Positions 1 through 7,620 of a stretch of DNA of 20,648 nt are shown here, piece after piece (position 1 is the stretch's first letter; each line of letters begins with the position of its first letter). The stretch lies in NCBI GenBank assembly GCA_002256535.1, contig NMUJ01000010.1:1-20648 (forward strand). The letters run 5' to 3'. Origin of the DNA: Caldifarciminota bacterium 4484_18 (GTDB taxonomy: Bacteria; Hydrothermota; UBA3073; NMUJ01). The position numbers and the translations under genes were made by a program. The notes beneath the pieces were generated by a model. That model did not search any database. It was not told the origin of the DNA and saw nothing but the letters and a program-made list of their open reading frames with translations.

Positions 1-341
1 TCGTTATATCCTGAATATCCACCATGTTTTCTCACAACAAGCAATGCAGCTGATTGGCGACCACGCCTATCACCACCAGCGGTTTGACCAGCTTCAAGAG
101 CTACAAGTAGCCTCTCTGCCAAAGTTCCATTGATTTGTTCGAACGCCCTTGCCATGGCTTTGAGTACTTCCTCGCTTGCTAAGATGTTTCCCTGCACCGC
201 ATAGTGATGACCTACGATATGGCCTGCCCAATCGTAACAATCCCCACCCGTATAGGCGGCTGTGCGTCCTTTAGCATCTACAATCCCCACACTTGAACAT
301 AATCCCAAAATCGCTATACCCAGTACAGTACATATTTTCAT
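1..341 (-). CDS. DUF1028 family protein, secreted, N-terminally shortened (partial at left edge)
   Basis: Reading the minus strand from the ATG at 341 gives a short hydrophobic signal-like stretch (residues about 1-17, MKICTVLGIAILGLCSS). It runs straight into the middle of a DUF1028 domain: GIVDAKGRTAAYTG, then AVQGNIL, LAERLLVALEAGQ and GGDRRGRQSAALLVV. These motifs are diagnostic of DUF1028, an Ntn-hydrolase-like family of unknown substrate. In family members I know, about 80-90 residues precede the GIVDAKGR motif, including the N-terminal Ntn-like strand. Here they are absent, and I see no remnant of them in the 116 bases upstream. The start is firm because GGGAGGTG lies three bases before the ATG. 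The coding frame is open to the window edge, so the C terminus is outside. The gene follows rubrerythrin on the same strand but has its own probable promoter. Family call is strong; activity is doubtful. Confidence 0.85.
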   Translation of the reverse strand, partial: MKICTVLGIAILGLCSSVGIVDAKGRTAAYTGGDCYDWAGHIVGHHYAVQGNILASEEVLKAMARAFEQINGTLAERLLVALEAGQTAGGDRRGRQSAALLVVRKHGGYSGYN

Positions 342-344
342 GAG

Positions 345-352
345 CACCTCCC
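345..352 (-). promoter_or_regulatory. Shine-Dalgarno site of the DUF1028 gene
   Basis: On the minus strand the sequence GGGAGGTG sits three bases before the ATG at 341. It fixes the start of the shortened DUF1028 protein and argues against a longer, missed N terminus. Confidence 0.75.
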
Positions 353-400
353 TATAAATTCACGTTAGGTCCCCCTTTAAGGTATAAAATCTCGACCATA

Positions 401-430
401 AGTATATAAAACCCACTTATTAATCGACAA
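401..430 (-). promoter_or_regulatory. Probable promoter for the DUF1028 gene
   Basis: Minus strand: TTGTCG (425-430), 18-base spacer, TATACT (401-406), with expected transcription start near 394. The leader would be about 50 bases with a Shine-Dalgarno site. Assigned by eye from sigma-70-type consensus. Confidence 0.45.
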
Positions 431-457
431 CGCATTTTTGTATTCAACGTTCTTCTT

Positions 458-1033
458 TCAGTAATTTTCGCCCAACAGCTCGAAATATGCTCGTGGATGT
501 GCACAGGCGGGACACTTTTTGGGTACTTCAGTACCTTCATGGATGTAACCGCAGTTCCTGCATCTCCACTTCACAACTGTATCTCGTTTGAAAACTCTGT
601 CCTTATCGATATTCTCAAGTAGGGCTAAAAACCTTTTCTCATGCTGCTTCTCTGCAACTGCTATCGCTCTGAAGATTGCTGCTATGTCGGGGAAACCTTC
701 CTCTTCAGCTATACGGGCAAATTCAGGATACAGCTTTGTATGTTCGTAGTTCTCCCCAATAGCGGCAGCTTTGAGATTCTCCTTCGTGCTTCCGAGCACA
801 CCGGCAGGGAAGCTGGCAATGATCTCAACTTCTCCACCCTCAAGCAGCTTGAATAGCCGCTTAGCGTGCTCTTTCTCGTTATCTGCGGTTTCCAGGAAGA
901 TAGCGGCTATCTGTTCGTATCCTTCCCTCTTTGCCTGGGACGCAAAGTACGTATAGCGGTTCCTTGCTTGTGACTCACCCGCAAACGCTATAAGAAGATT
1001 CTTCTCGGTCTTTGTCCCCTTTATGCTCTTCAT
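458..1033 (-). CDS. Rubrerythrin
   Basis: A 191-residue non-haem iron protein of the cytoplasmic peroxide-defence system of anaerobes; the family reduces H2O2 with electrons from rubredoxin or NAD(P)H partners. The N-terminal ferritin-like four-helix domain carries the diiron ligand pattern (GESQARNRY, then NEKEHAKR, then AEKQHEKRF), with E-x-x-H in each half. The C-terminal rubredoxin-like domain has CRNC and CPAC, the two CxxC pairs for the Fe(SCys)4 site. Length and domain order match ordinary rubrerythrins. The start is supported by AAGGAGG four bases upstream. It is transcribed divergently from the peptidase gene at 1292, with 258 bases between them. Confidence 0.97.
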   Translation of the reverse strand: MKSIKGTKTEKNLLIAFAGESQARNRYTYFASQAKREGYEQIAAIFLETADNEKEHAKRLFKLLEGGEVEIIASFPAGVLGSTKENLKAAAIGENYEHTKLYPEFARIAEEEGFPDIAAIFRAIAVAEKQHEKRFLALLENIDKDRVFKRDTVVKWRCRNCGYIHEGTEVPKKCPACAHPRAYFELLGENY

Positions 1034-1037
1034 TATA

Positions 1038-1044
1038 CCTCCTT
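1038..1044 (-). promoter_or_regulatory. Shine-Dalgarno site of rubrerythrin
   Basis: AAGGAGG on the minus strand, four bases before the ATG at 1033; a near-perfect anti-16S match that decides the start. Confidence 0.8.
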
Positions 1045-1076
1045 ATCACCATCTTTCGTTATGGTTCTCTCTATTC

Positions 1077-1106
1077 AATGTAATGGTTTGTTTCCATTGT
1101 ATGTAA
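1077..1106 (-). promoter_or_regulatory. Possible rubrerythrin promoter with internal inverted repeat
   Basis: On the minus strand TTACAT (1101-1106), an 18-base spacer and TACATT (1077-1082) could be -35 and -10 boxes, giving a leader of roughly 37 bases. The spacer contains an inverted repeat, AATGG (1082-1086) and CCATT (1094-1098), seven bases apart, which could be an operator for a redox regulator. It does not match a PerR or Fur box that I recognise. Nothing else convincing was seen in the 1034-1291 intergenic region apart from the promoter for the peptidase. Confidence 0.25.
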
Positions 1107-1222
1107 TACACTACCATGGATTCATTTCCCGTATCTTCAATGAAGTACCCTATTTCTGTCAGTGTCTTAAAATTATACTTCAAATTTAACATGTCCAGCT
1201 TACGTATGTAAAGACGAATGTG

Positions 1223-1249
1223 TTGACACATGGGTTGGTAACATAAATT
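1223..1249 (+). promoter_or_regulatory. Probable promoter for the metallopeptidase gene
   Basis: A perfect TTGACA (1223-1228), a short 15-base spacer and TAAATT (1244-1249) lie 42 bases before the ATG. The leader would be about 35 bases, ending in a strong ribosome binding site. Confidence 0.5.
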
Positions 1250-1280
1250 ACACACAGATGTTTGCGATTGTAAGTTTTAC

Positions 1281-1287
1281 AAGGAGG
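1281..1287 (+). promoter_or_regulatory. Shine-Dalgarno site of the metallopeptidase gene
   Basis: AAGGAGG four bases before the ATG at 1292; this fixes the start and contrasts with the leaderless-looking starts further right. Confidence 0.8.
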
Positions 1288-1291
1288 GTAA

Positions 1292-2692
1292 ATGAGTTGG
1301 CTGGAGGAACTTGAATCCAAATTACGTCAGAACGAAGAAGAACAGTCACTCATCTACTACGAAGGGCTTAAACACAGGAAGCTGGATAGCGAGCAACTCG
1401 AAGCCAAAGCCACTGAATGGCGTGAAATATTACTCGATCCCGATTTATGGGATAGGGTAGAGGGTGAACTTAAGTCCGAAACCCATCCAGTTACCCACAG
1501 GAAGTTGGAGCTCCTACGTAAATGGATAATTATGACACGCATCAACTACAATAAAGAGTTGTTCGAACTACGTCATAATATAGAAAAGAAGGTAAACACA
1601 TTTAGACCCATATTCAAAGGCAAAGAACTGGGCTACGCAGAGTTACGCGAAATACTACGTAAAGATCCCGATCGTAACAACCGCAGGGAAGCCCACATGG
1701 CGGTTAAACCACTGCTCGAATCCATACGGGGTGAGGCGGTCGAATCGATCAAGTTAGCCAACTCGCTTGCACGTAAGGAGGGGTTTACCACCTACGCCGA
1801 CCTTGTACTACATATGGAGGGATTCACAGAGAACGAGCTACTTGATCTATTTGCTAAACTCAAGCATTACACTAACCCCGCATGGCAGCAACTTATCGAG
1901 CTAACACGTGATAACATAACCACTGATATACAGCCGTACGATCTCACATATATGGTGTATAAACTAACGCATCCGCCAGATCATAGATTCCCACGGGATA
2001 AGTTACTTGATAGCCTCAAACGCACCCTTAAAGTATTCGATCTCGATCCTGACACATTACCTGTAAAGATAGAATTCTGCGATATCCCTTACGGTGGTGT
2101 ATGTGTGGTGCTTAAGCATCACCAAGATGTACGTTTACTTATGAATCCACGCGAAGGCTACACCTATTATGGGATACTGTTTCACGAGTTCGGTCATGCC
2201 CTACATTCGCTATACTCACCCGATAGCATACTGCTGCGGGATGAAGGTCCATTCTCTGAAGGTATGGCCGATGTATGGGCAGGCTTACTCGAGGAGCGTA
2301 GCTGGTTAGACAAATTTACGGAGATGACACCATCTGAGGTGGAGCAATTCCTCACCACACGGCCAATCGACCGTGCATATGCGTTTAGGTTCACCATACG
2401 CCATTTTGTGTTCGAACTCCAACTGTACAAGAACCCAGATGCTAAGTTTGAAGCCATATGGGATTTTTCGTTCACCTACCCATTGTATATAAAGAACTAT
2501 GTGCTATCACGTCTTATCAAAGAGGTGACCTATAAGTTTATGCGTGAGAAGTATGGTGAAATTGTCGGTAACCCCTACGTGGTGCGTTTCCTGATCGAGA
2601 ATTATTATCAACCTGGCAATCTCATACATTGGCGCGATAAAATCAAATCCTCTACCCGTAGTGATCCATTGACTACACTGGGTGATACATAG
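1292..2692 (+). CDS. Gluzincin metallopeptidase, M3/M2-like
   Basis: A 466-residue zinc peptidase without signal peptide or membrane segment, so probably cytoplasmic and acting on oligopeptides. The zinc site is HEFGH (residues 298-302), with the likely third ligand Glu323 in SEGMADVWAG. The largely helical N-terminal half (many charged heptad-like stretches, residues 1-290) fits the helical cap of the M3 (oligoendopeptidase F, thimet) and M2 (ACE-like) families. At 466 residues it is shorter than a standard oligoendopeptidase F (about 560-600). The GMADV segment after the third ligand also recalls M2, so I leave the subfamily open. It is preceded by its own promoter and Shine-Dalgarno site and followed by a separate promoter for rnfG, so it is probably monocistronic. 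Confidence 0.85.
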   Translation: MSWLEELESKLRQNEEEQSLIYYEGLKHRKLDSEQLEAKATEWREILLDPDLWDRVEGELKSETHPVTHRKLELLRKWIIMTRINYNKELFELRHNIEKKVNTFRPIFKGKELGYAELREILRKDPDRNNRREAHMAVKPLLESIRGEAVESIKLANSLARKEGFTTYADLVLHMEGFTENELLDLFAKLKHYTNPAWQQLIELTRDNITTDIQPYDLTYMVYKLTHPPDHRFPRDKLLDSLKRTLKVFDLDPDTLPVKIEFCDIPYGGVCVVLKHHQDVRLLMNPREGYTYYGILFHEFGHALHSLYSPDSILLRDEGPFSEGMADVWAGLLEERSWLDKFTEMTPSEVEQFLTTRPIDRAYAFRFTIRHFVFELQLYKNPDAKFEAIWDFSFTYPLYIKNYVLSRLIKEVTYKFMREKYGEIVGNPYVVRFLIENYYQPGNLIHWRDKIKSSTRSDPLTTLGDT

Positions 2693-2718
2693 CATTGAGC
2701 TCATTCCTAAAATACCAC

Positions 2719-2746
2719 TTGACTATACAAGTTTCTACTGTAGTTT
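2719..2746 (+). promoter_or_regulatory. Promoter for rnfG, leaderless spacing
   Basis: TTGACT (2719-2724), a 16-base spacer and TAGTTT (2741-2746) end six bases before the ATG at 2753. The expected transcription start falls on the ATG itself, and no Shine-Dalgarno site is present. Confidence 0.55.
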
Positions 2747-2752
2747 TGAACT

Positions 2753-3280
2753 ATGATACGTATGATACGTTCGCTGGTACTTATCTGCATAGTGGCAGCT
2801 GGTTTATTATCTTGGGTATATTCGTTTACTAAGGATAGGATCGAGGAAGATACACGCCAGAAGGTACGTGCTAACCTTGTTGAGCTACTTGGTGATACCA
2901 CGCTTACGTTTAAGTCCGTGCTTTCTGACACATTATGGGAGTTCTATCGTGATACAACCAAACTCGGTATCATATTTCGTAGTTATGGTAGAGGTTACGG
3001 TGGCCCCATACCGGTGTTGATTGCATTATCCCTGGATACAACCGTACTTGCTATAAGACCAGCTACACCTGCGGAGGGGTTAAAAGAGACACCAGGGCTT
3101 GGTACAAGGATAACTGAGCCTGAGTTCACCCACCAGTTCAAAAACAAGAAGCCATCCCAAATCAAGCTCAAAAAGGATGGTGGCGAAATCGACGCTATAA
3201 CAGGGGCTACAATTTCGTCACGTGGTGTTGTCGAAGCCATCCAGGTAGGTATTGCTAAATATCTGAAGTACCTGAGATGA
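2753..3280 (+). CDS. rnfG: Electron transport complex subunit RnfG
   Basis: A 175-residue FMN-binding subunit of the membrane Rnf complex, which couples ferredoxin:NAD+ electron transfer to ion pumping. One N-terminal membrane segment (residues about 6-24) is followed by an extracytoplasmic FMN-binding domain. ETPGLG (112-117) and DAITGATISS (147-156) are present; the threonine of the GAT motif is the covalent FMN attachment site in this family, placed there by ApbE. The length fits RnfG better than the longer NqrC. A second in-frame ATG lies three codons in, but promoter spacing favours 2753. It overlaps rnfE by ATGA. No rnfA, B, C or D is adjacent, which is unusual because the genes normally run C-D-G-E-A-B. 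Confidence 0.88.
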   Translation: MIRMIRSLVLICIVAAGLLSWVYSFTKDRIEEDTRQKVRANLVELLGDTTLTFKSVLSDTLWEFYRDTTKLGIIFRSYGRGYGGPIPVLIALSLDTTVLAIRPATPAEGLKETPGLGTRITEPEFTHQFKNKKPSQIKLKKDGGEIDAITGATISSRGVVEAIQVGIAKYLKYLR

Positions 3281-3858
3281 AGAAGTACATCTGGGAAGGT
3301 GTACTCAAAAACAACCCGGTGCTGGTCCTAATGATCGGTCTATGTCCCACAGTGGCTGTATCAACCACAGTACAGAACGCGCTCGGTATGGGGGCAGCTG
3401 TTCTGTTTGTGCTTACGATGTCGAATCTCACCATATCATTGTTACGGCCTATGGTACCCGAAAGCATAAGGATACCAATCTTTATCATTGTTATATCTAC
3501 ATTCGTTACCATCACTGATTATGTGATGCATGCATATGCGCCTGCAATACACAAAAACCTGGGTATATTCGTACCACTTATTGTTGTCAACTGCATAATA
3601 TTGGGCCGTGCAGAGGCGTTTGCCTCGAAGCATACACCACTACCTGCAATACTCGATGGTATAGGATCAGGTATAGGGTTCACACTTGCGATACTGGGTA
3701 TGGCTATCATTCGTGAGCTACTCGGTAGTGGTAAACTTGCCGGCCATATAGTTTTGGGTACAAAATTTGCTGCAACTCCCATACTTTTCTTCATTTTACC
3801 ACCAGGTGCATTCCTTGCTATAGCTGTACTTATAGCGTTGACCAGGCTCCGAAAATAG
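3277..3858 (+). CDS. rnfE: Electron transport complex subunit RnfE
   Basis: A 193-residue integral membrane protein with about six hydrophobic helices. Family hallmarks are the N-terminal KNNPVLVLMIGLCPTVAVS, where the conserved Cys lies at the membrane iron or Fe-S site of the RnfE/NqrD family. Others are NCIILGRAEAFA and DGIGSGIGFT in the middle, then RELLGSG. It overlaps rnfG by four bases (ATGA), so the two are translationally coupled. The usual downstream partner rnfA (the RnfE paralogue) is missing: guaB follows after 41 bases, with its own promoter. NqrD is the alternative name, but the RnfG neighbour favours RnfE. Confidence 0.88.
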   Translation: MKKYIWEGVLKNNPVLVLMIGLCPTVAVSTTVQNALGMGAAVLFVLTMSNLTISLLRPMVPESIRIPIFIIVISTFVTITDYVMHAYAPAIHKNLGIFVPLIVVNCIILGRAEAFASKHTPLPAILDGIGSGIGFTLAILGMAIIRELLGSGKLAGHIVLGTKFAATPILFFILPPGAFLAIAVLIALTRLRK

Positions 3859-3866
3859 CACATTCC

Positions 3867-3896
3867 TTGACATAAGTATGAACACACCATTTTTAT
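3867..3896 (+). promoter_or_regulatory. Promoter for guaB, leaderless spacing
   Basis: A perfect TTGACA (3867-3872) and an AT-rich -10 (TTTTTA at 3890-3895 or TTTTAT at 3891-3896) with 17-18 bases between. The ATG at 3900 begins only four to five bases after the -10 box, so the start codon should be at or even just before the 5' end of the transcript as calculated. No Shine-Dalgarno site precedes the ATG. Confidence 0.55.
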
Positions 3897-3899
3897 AGG

Positions 3900-5327
3900 A
3901 TGGAGATAAAAGAAGGATTAACATTCGACGATGTACTACTCACACCTGGGTATTCGGAGGTTTTGCCACGTGAAGTAGATGTTGCAACCCATTTCTCACG
4001 TCATATACCGTTGGCTATCCCGATAGTGAGTGCTGCCATGGATACGGTTACTGAGGCAAACATGGCGATTGCCATGGCAAAGGAAGGCGGTATAGGGGTC
4101 ATACATCGCAATCTATCTATCGACAAACAACAGGAAGAGGTTGCCAAAGTCAAGCGTTACGAAAGTGTAATCATCCATAATCCCATCACCCTTACACCTA
4201 ACGATACATTACAGAAGGCCAGAAAGCTGATGGAGGAATACGGTATATCAGGGTTCCCAATCGTTGACGGACGTAAACTTGTGGGTATATTGACCAAAAG
4301 GGATCTGCTTTTCCGTGACCCTTACCTTAAATGCAAAGACGTTATGACAAAAGATGTGATAACCGCCCCACCTGATATAGATACTCAGCAGGCTAAACAG
4401 TTGCTTGCCAAACATCGTATTGAGAAGCTACCACTTGTCGATAAGGATGGTAACCTTGTTGGGTTAATCACAGCCAAGGATATACTAAGTCGCGAACTAT
4501 ATCCAAACGCCACCAAAGATAAGCATGGTCGGCTGAGGGTAGCAGCTGCTGTGGGTACGGATAGGTTCACAATGGAGCGTGTCAAAGCGCTTGTCGATGC
4601 CGGTGTTGATGCCATTGTCATCGATACAGCGCATGGACACTCGAAGAAAGTCCTGGATATAGCGGCTAAAATTCGTGATAAATACCCAGATATAGACTTG
4701 GTGGTTGGTAACATAGGTACACGTGAAGCTGCCGTTGATCTACAGAAGATAGGGGTTGATGCCATTAAGGTTGGTATAGGACCGGGTTCGATATGTACAA
4801 CACGTGTAATAGCAGGTGTGGGTGTACCACAACTCACCGCTATCATGGAGGTAGCCAAAGAGAAAGAGGTTCCGGTAATAGCGGATGGTGGTGTGAGGTA
4901 TTCAGGTGATATCGTTAAGTCATTAGCAGCGGGCGCGGATTCGGTTATGTTAGGTAATATTCTTGCAGGTACCGAAGAGAGCCCTGGTGAAACTGTTTTC
5001 CTCACTGGTAGACGCTACAAGGTGTATCGAGCGATGGGTTCAATCACCGCTATGAGAGCAGGTAGTAGCGACCGTTATTTTCAAGAAGAAGAGAAGAAAC
5101 TCGTACCCGAAGGTGTTGAAGGTATCGTCCCCTACAGGGGAAGGATAGGTGAGGTACTCTTTCAGCTTATGGGTGGGTTACGTTCAGGTATGGGGTATTG
5201 TGGTGCACATACCATACGTGAGCTACAGGAGAAGGCACGTTTTATAAGGGTAACGACGGCTGGGTTACGTGAGAGCCATCCACATAACATAAAAATAACC
5301 AAGGAGCCACCCAACTATGAAGTTTAA
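3900..5327 (+). CDS. guaB: Inosine-5'-monophosphate dehydrogenase
   Basis: A 475-residue enzyme oxidising IMP to XMP with NAD+, the rate-limiting step of GMP synthesis. The TIM barrel is split by two CBS domains (about residues 90-145 and 150-205; GISGFPIVD and IEKLPLVDKDGNLVGLIT). The N-terminal LTFDDVLL, the catalytic loop GPGSICTTR with Cys299, the GGVRYSGDI phosphate site, YRAMGS, and the flap with MGGLRSGMGY are all present. Length and order match full bacterial IMPDH. It opens a run with hslV (11-base overlap) and probably hslU and the two genes after it. The downstream purA at 19240 uses the same IMP branch point but is in a different run. Confidence 0.97.
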   Translation: MEIKEGLTFDDVLLTPGYSEVLPREVDVATHFSRHIPLAIPIVSAAMDTVTEANMAIAMAKEGGIGVIHRNLSIDKQQEEVAKVKRYESVIIHNPITLTPNDTLQKARKLMEEYGISGFPIVDGRKLVGILTKRDLLFRDPYLKCKDVMTKDVITAPPDIDTQQAKQLLAKHRIEKLPLVDKDGNLVGLITAKDILSRELYPNATKDKHGRLRVAAAVGTDRFTMERVKALVDAGVDAIVIDTAHGHSKKVLDIAAKIRDKYPDIDLVVGNIGTREAAVDLQKIGVDAIKVGIGPGSICTTRVIAGVGVPQLTAIMEVAKEKEVPVIADGGVRYSGDIVKSLAAGADSVMLGNILAGTEESPGETVFLTGRRYKVYRAMGSITAMRAGSSDRYFQEEEKKLVPEGVEGIVPYRGRIGEVLFQLMGGLRSGMGYCGAHTIRELQEKARFIRVTTAGLRESHPHNIKITKEPPNYEV

Positions 5328-5862
5328 ATCCACAACCATAGTAGGTGTACGAAAGGGTAGCGAGGTTGCCATGGCAGGCGATGGTCAGGTAACACTTCAC
5401 GAGGTTATACTGAAACACACTGCACGTAAAATACGTAAGCTATACGATGGTAGAGTACTGGCAGGGTTCGCCGGTAGTATCGCTGATGCACTTACACTGT
5501 TTGATAAGTTTGAAACTAAACTCGATCGCTACAAGGGGCAAGTTGAGCGTGCTGTGGTTGAGCTGGCTAAGGATTGGCGTACTGATAAGGTTCTACGTAG
5601 GTTGGAAGCGTTACTTATAGTGATGGACAAAAACCACACATTTATAGTATCGGGTAACGGTGAGGTGCTCGAACCTGACGAAGATGTGATAGCGATAGGT
5701 TCAGGTGGTGGTTATGCGCTTGCCGCCGCTAAGGCACTTATGCGGTATTCGAACTTATCAGCACGTGAGATTGCAGAAGAAGCCATCCGCATAGCAGCTT
5801 CCATCTGTGTATATACGAATGATAAAATATTTGTGGAGGAGCTCAAAGATGAAACCAAATAG
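5317..5862 (+). CDS. hslV: ATP-dependent protease peptidase subunit HslV
   Basis: A 181-residue proteasome-like peptidase that forms the HslUV (ClpQY) cytoplasmic protease. The mature N terminus TTIVGV is preceded by a five-residue leader (MKFKS), so Thr6 is the expected nucleophile after processing. MAGDGQVTL, VLAGFAGSIADALTLFD, a lysine-rich region and GSGGGYALAAAKAL are the usual conserved blocks, and the length is normal. The start overlaps the end of guaB by 11 bases; an AAGGAG lies about a dozen bases upstream inside guaB. It is coupled to hslU, which begins inside its last five codons. Confidence 0.97.
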   Translation: MKFKSTTIVGVRKGSEVAMAGDGQVTLHEVILKHTARKIRKLYDGRVLAGFAGSIADALTLFDKFETKLDRYKGQVERAVVELAKDWRTDKVLRRLEALLIVMDKNHTFIVSGNGEVLEPDEDVIAIGSGGGYALAAAKALMRYSNLSAREIAEEAIRIAASICVYTNDKIFVEELKDETK

Positions 5863-7186
5863 GTTAGACTTAGATCACCTCACTCCATCACAGATTGTAA
5901 GTGAACTTTCACGCTACGTGATAGGGCAGGATGAAGCCAAAAAGGCGGTCGCTATCGCATTACGTAACAGATGGCGTCGCCAAAGGGTAGAAGATTCGAT
6001 ACGTGAGGAGATCGTACCCTATAACATTATCCTCATAGGGCCTACGGGTGTGGGTAAGACTGAGATTGCGAGACGGTTAGCTAAACTTGCAGGTGCGCCG
6101 TTCATTAAGGTTGAAGCTACAAAATTTACCGAAGTTGGCTACGTGGGTAGGGATGTGGAGTCTATCATTCGCGAACTGATGGACATAGCGGTTAACATGG
6201 TACGTAAGGAGATGATCGATGAGAATTTCAAAAAGGCTGAATCATTAGCCGAAGATAAACTACTAAATGCTATCATCCGGCGGTTACAGGAGGAGGGTAA
6301 AGAGGTACCTACAAAAGATACGCTCAAGCATATGCTACGTGAGGGTATGTTTGATACTGAATACATTGAAATAGATACAAAGGTACCACCTTCCATCCCT
6401 ATGGCAGAGGTATTCATACCGGGGATGGGTGCGATGGAGCCACCTGACGAACTTATGAAAACACTGGGTCAGTTACTACCACCGGTACGGAAGCGCAAAA
6501 AGATGCGCGTACCGGAGGCGTTCAGGATCATCGTACAAGAGGAAGCGGATAAACTACTCGATAAGGAACGTATGATAGAAGAGGCCAAACGTAGGGTGGA
6601 GGAGACAGGGATTGTCTTCCTCGACGAAGTCGATAAGATAGTGGGCCGTGAAACTGTAGGACCTGACGTATCACGTACAGGGGTGCAACGTGATCTGTTA
6701 CCACTTGTTGAAGGTACTACCGTGCCTACAAAGTATGGGCTCATAAAGACGGATCATATACTTTTTATAGCAGCGGGTGCATTCAGTGAGTCGAAACCTT
6801 CCGACCTGTTACCTGAATTTCAGGGCCGTTTCCCGATACGGGTGGAGTTACAACCCTTAACAGAGAAGGAGTTCGCCCGTATATTGGTGGAACCCGAAAA
6901 TGCACTCACTAAACAGTACAAGGCGCTGTTCAAGACAGAAGGGGTGGACCTCGAATTCACCGACACTGCTATAGCACGTATTGCATATTATGCAGCGTTG
7001 GTGAATCGCGAAACCGAAGACATAGGTGCACGTCGCCTGTATACTGTGATGTTCACATTGCTTAAGGATCATTTATATGAGATGCCACATGGAGATATGA
7101 AAAAACTGGTGATCACTGAAGCTGAAGTTGACAAGAAACTAAAAGGGGTTGTTGAGAAGTTAGAGCCTGCCCGCTACATACTTTAA
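5849..7186 (+). CDS. hslU: ATP-dependent protease ATPase subunit HslU
   Basis: A 445-residue AAA+ unfoldase that feeds substrates to HslV. I place the start at 5849 (MKPNRLDLDHLTP), not at an upstream in-frame ATG at 5807. The family begins with L-T-P at this distance, and GGAGGAG lies seven bases before 5849. Walker A is GPTGVGKT (64-71), the pore loop is GYVG (97-100), Walker B is IVFLDEVDKI, and the I domain lies between. The C-terminal tail ends ARYIL, equivalent to the tail that docks into HslV. It overlaps hslV by 14 bases and the next gene by one base (TAATG). Confidence 0.96.
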   Translation: MKPNRLDLDHLTPSQIVSELSRYVIGQDEAKKAVAIALRNRWRRQRVEDSIREEIVPYNIILIGPTGVGKTEIARRLAKLAGAPFIKVEATKFTEVGYVGRDVESIIRELMDIAVNMVRKEMIDENFKKAESLAEDKLLNAIIRRLQEEGKEVPTKDTLKHMLREGMFDTEYIEIDTKVPPSIPMAEVFIPGMGAMEPPDELMKTLGQLLPPVRKRKKMRVPEAFRIIVQEEADKLLDKERMIEEAKRRVEETGIVFLDEVDKIVGRETVGPDVSRTGVQRDLLPLVEGTTVPTKYGLIKTDHILFIAAGAFSESKPSDLLPEFQGRFPIRVELQPLTEKEFARILVEPENALTKQYKALFKTEGVDLEFTDTAIARIAYYAALVNRETEDIGARRLYTVMFTLLKDHLYEMPHGDMKKLVITEAEVDKKLKGVVEKLEPARYIL

Positions 7187-7620
7187 TGTTGCAGATCCCG
7201 GAATCTAACATAATACTCAATCTAAAAGGTACAGATAAGGCAACTGTTATGAAAGAATTGCTCGAAACTATACAGCACATAGGTGATATCGAGGGTATAT
7301 TGAAGGCGATTCTGGCACGCAACAAGATCATGTCACAAGCTCCAGGTAGAGGTGTTGCCATACTTCGATACTTAGGTACATATGCCAGAACTACAAGCTT
7401 AGCAGTCGGCATAAAAAGGGAAGGTATCAACCTCGATGCGTTAGATGGTCGCCCCGTATATATTTTCTTTCTATTGGTATCGAATGATAGATCTAAATAC
7501 GTGGATATATTGGCGGGGTTGTTGCGGCTTATACAACAACCGACTATAAGACTTAACCTGTTACGGGCACATTCAAAGAGCCAGATCAGAAAAATCCTTG
7601 AAACCCAACCTATACAATGA
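7186..7620 (+). CDS. PTS EIIA (fructose/nitrogen type)-like domain protein lacking the active-site histidine
   Basis: A 144-residue single-domain protein with the PTS_EIIA_2 fold pattern. It has an N-terminal Ser-rich-position strand, KATVMKELLETI, ILARNKIMSQAPGRGVAI, GINLDALDGRPVYIFFLLV, then ILAGLLRLIQ and LRAHSKSQI. In PtsN and FruA-type proteins the phosphorylated residue is the His of GVAIPH; here it reads GVAILR (L60, R61), and no nearby His replaces it. It therefore probably cannot accept phosphate from HPr or NPr, and may bind a partner as a regulatory domain. It abuts hslU with TAATG and overlaps the next gene by ATGA. No other PTS gene is in the window. Fold call is good; function unknown. 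Confidence 0.8.
   Translation: MLQIPESNIILNLKGTDKATVMKELLETIQHIGDIEGILKAILARNKIMSQAPGRGVAILRYLGTYARTTSLAVGIKREGINLDALDGRPVYIFFLLVSNDRSKYVDILAGLLRLIQQPTIRLNLLRAHSKSQIRKILETQPIQ

Noticed and set aside
1046..1255. 69-residue minus-strand ORF in the rubrerythrin-peptidase spacer
   Set aside because: No Shine-Dalgarno site, no known motif, and it overlaps the promoter and operator-like sequences of both flanking genes.
4385..5005. 206-residue minus-strand ORF
   Set aside because: Antisense to guaB, which has full family motifs; low-complexity Ser/Thr content and no start signal.
5807..5848. Longer HslU with 14 extra N-terminal residues
   Set aside because: The extra residues are translated hslV sequence; the ATG at 5849 has GGAGGAG in front and gives the family's normal N terminus.
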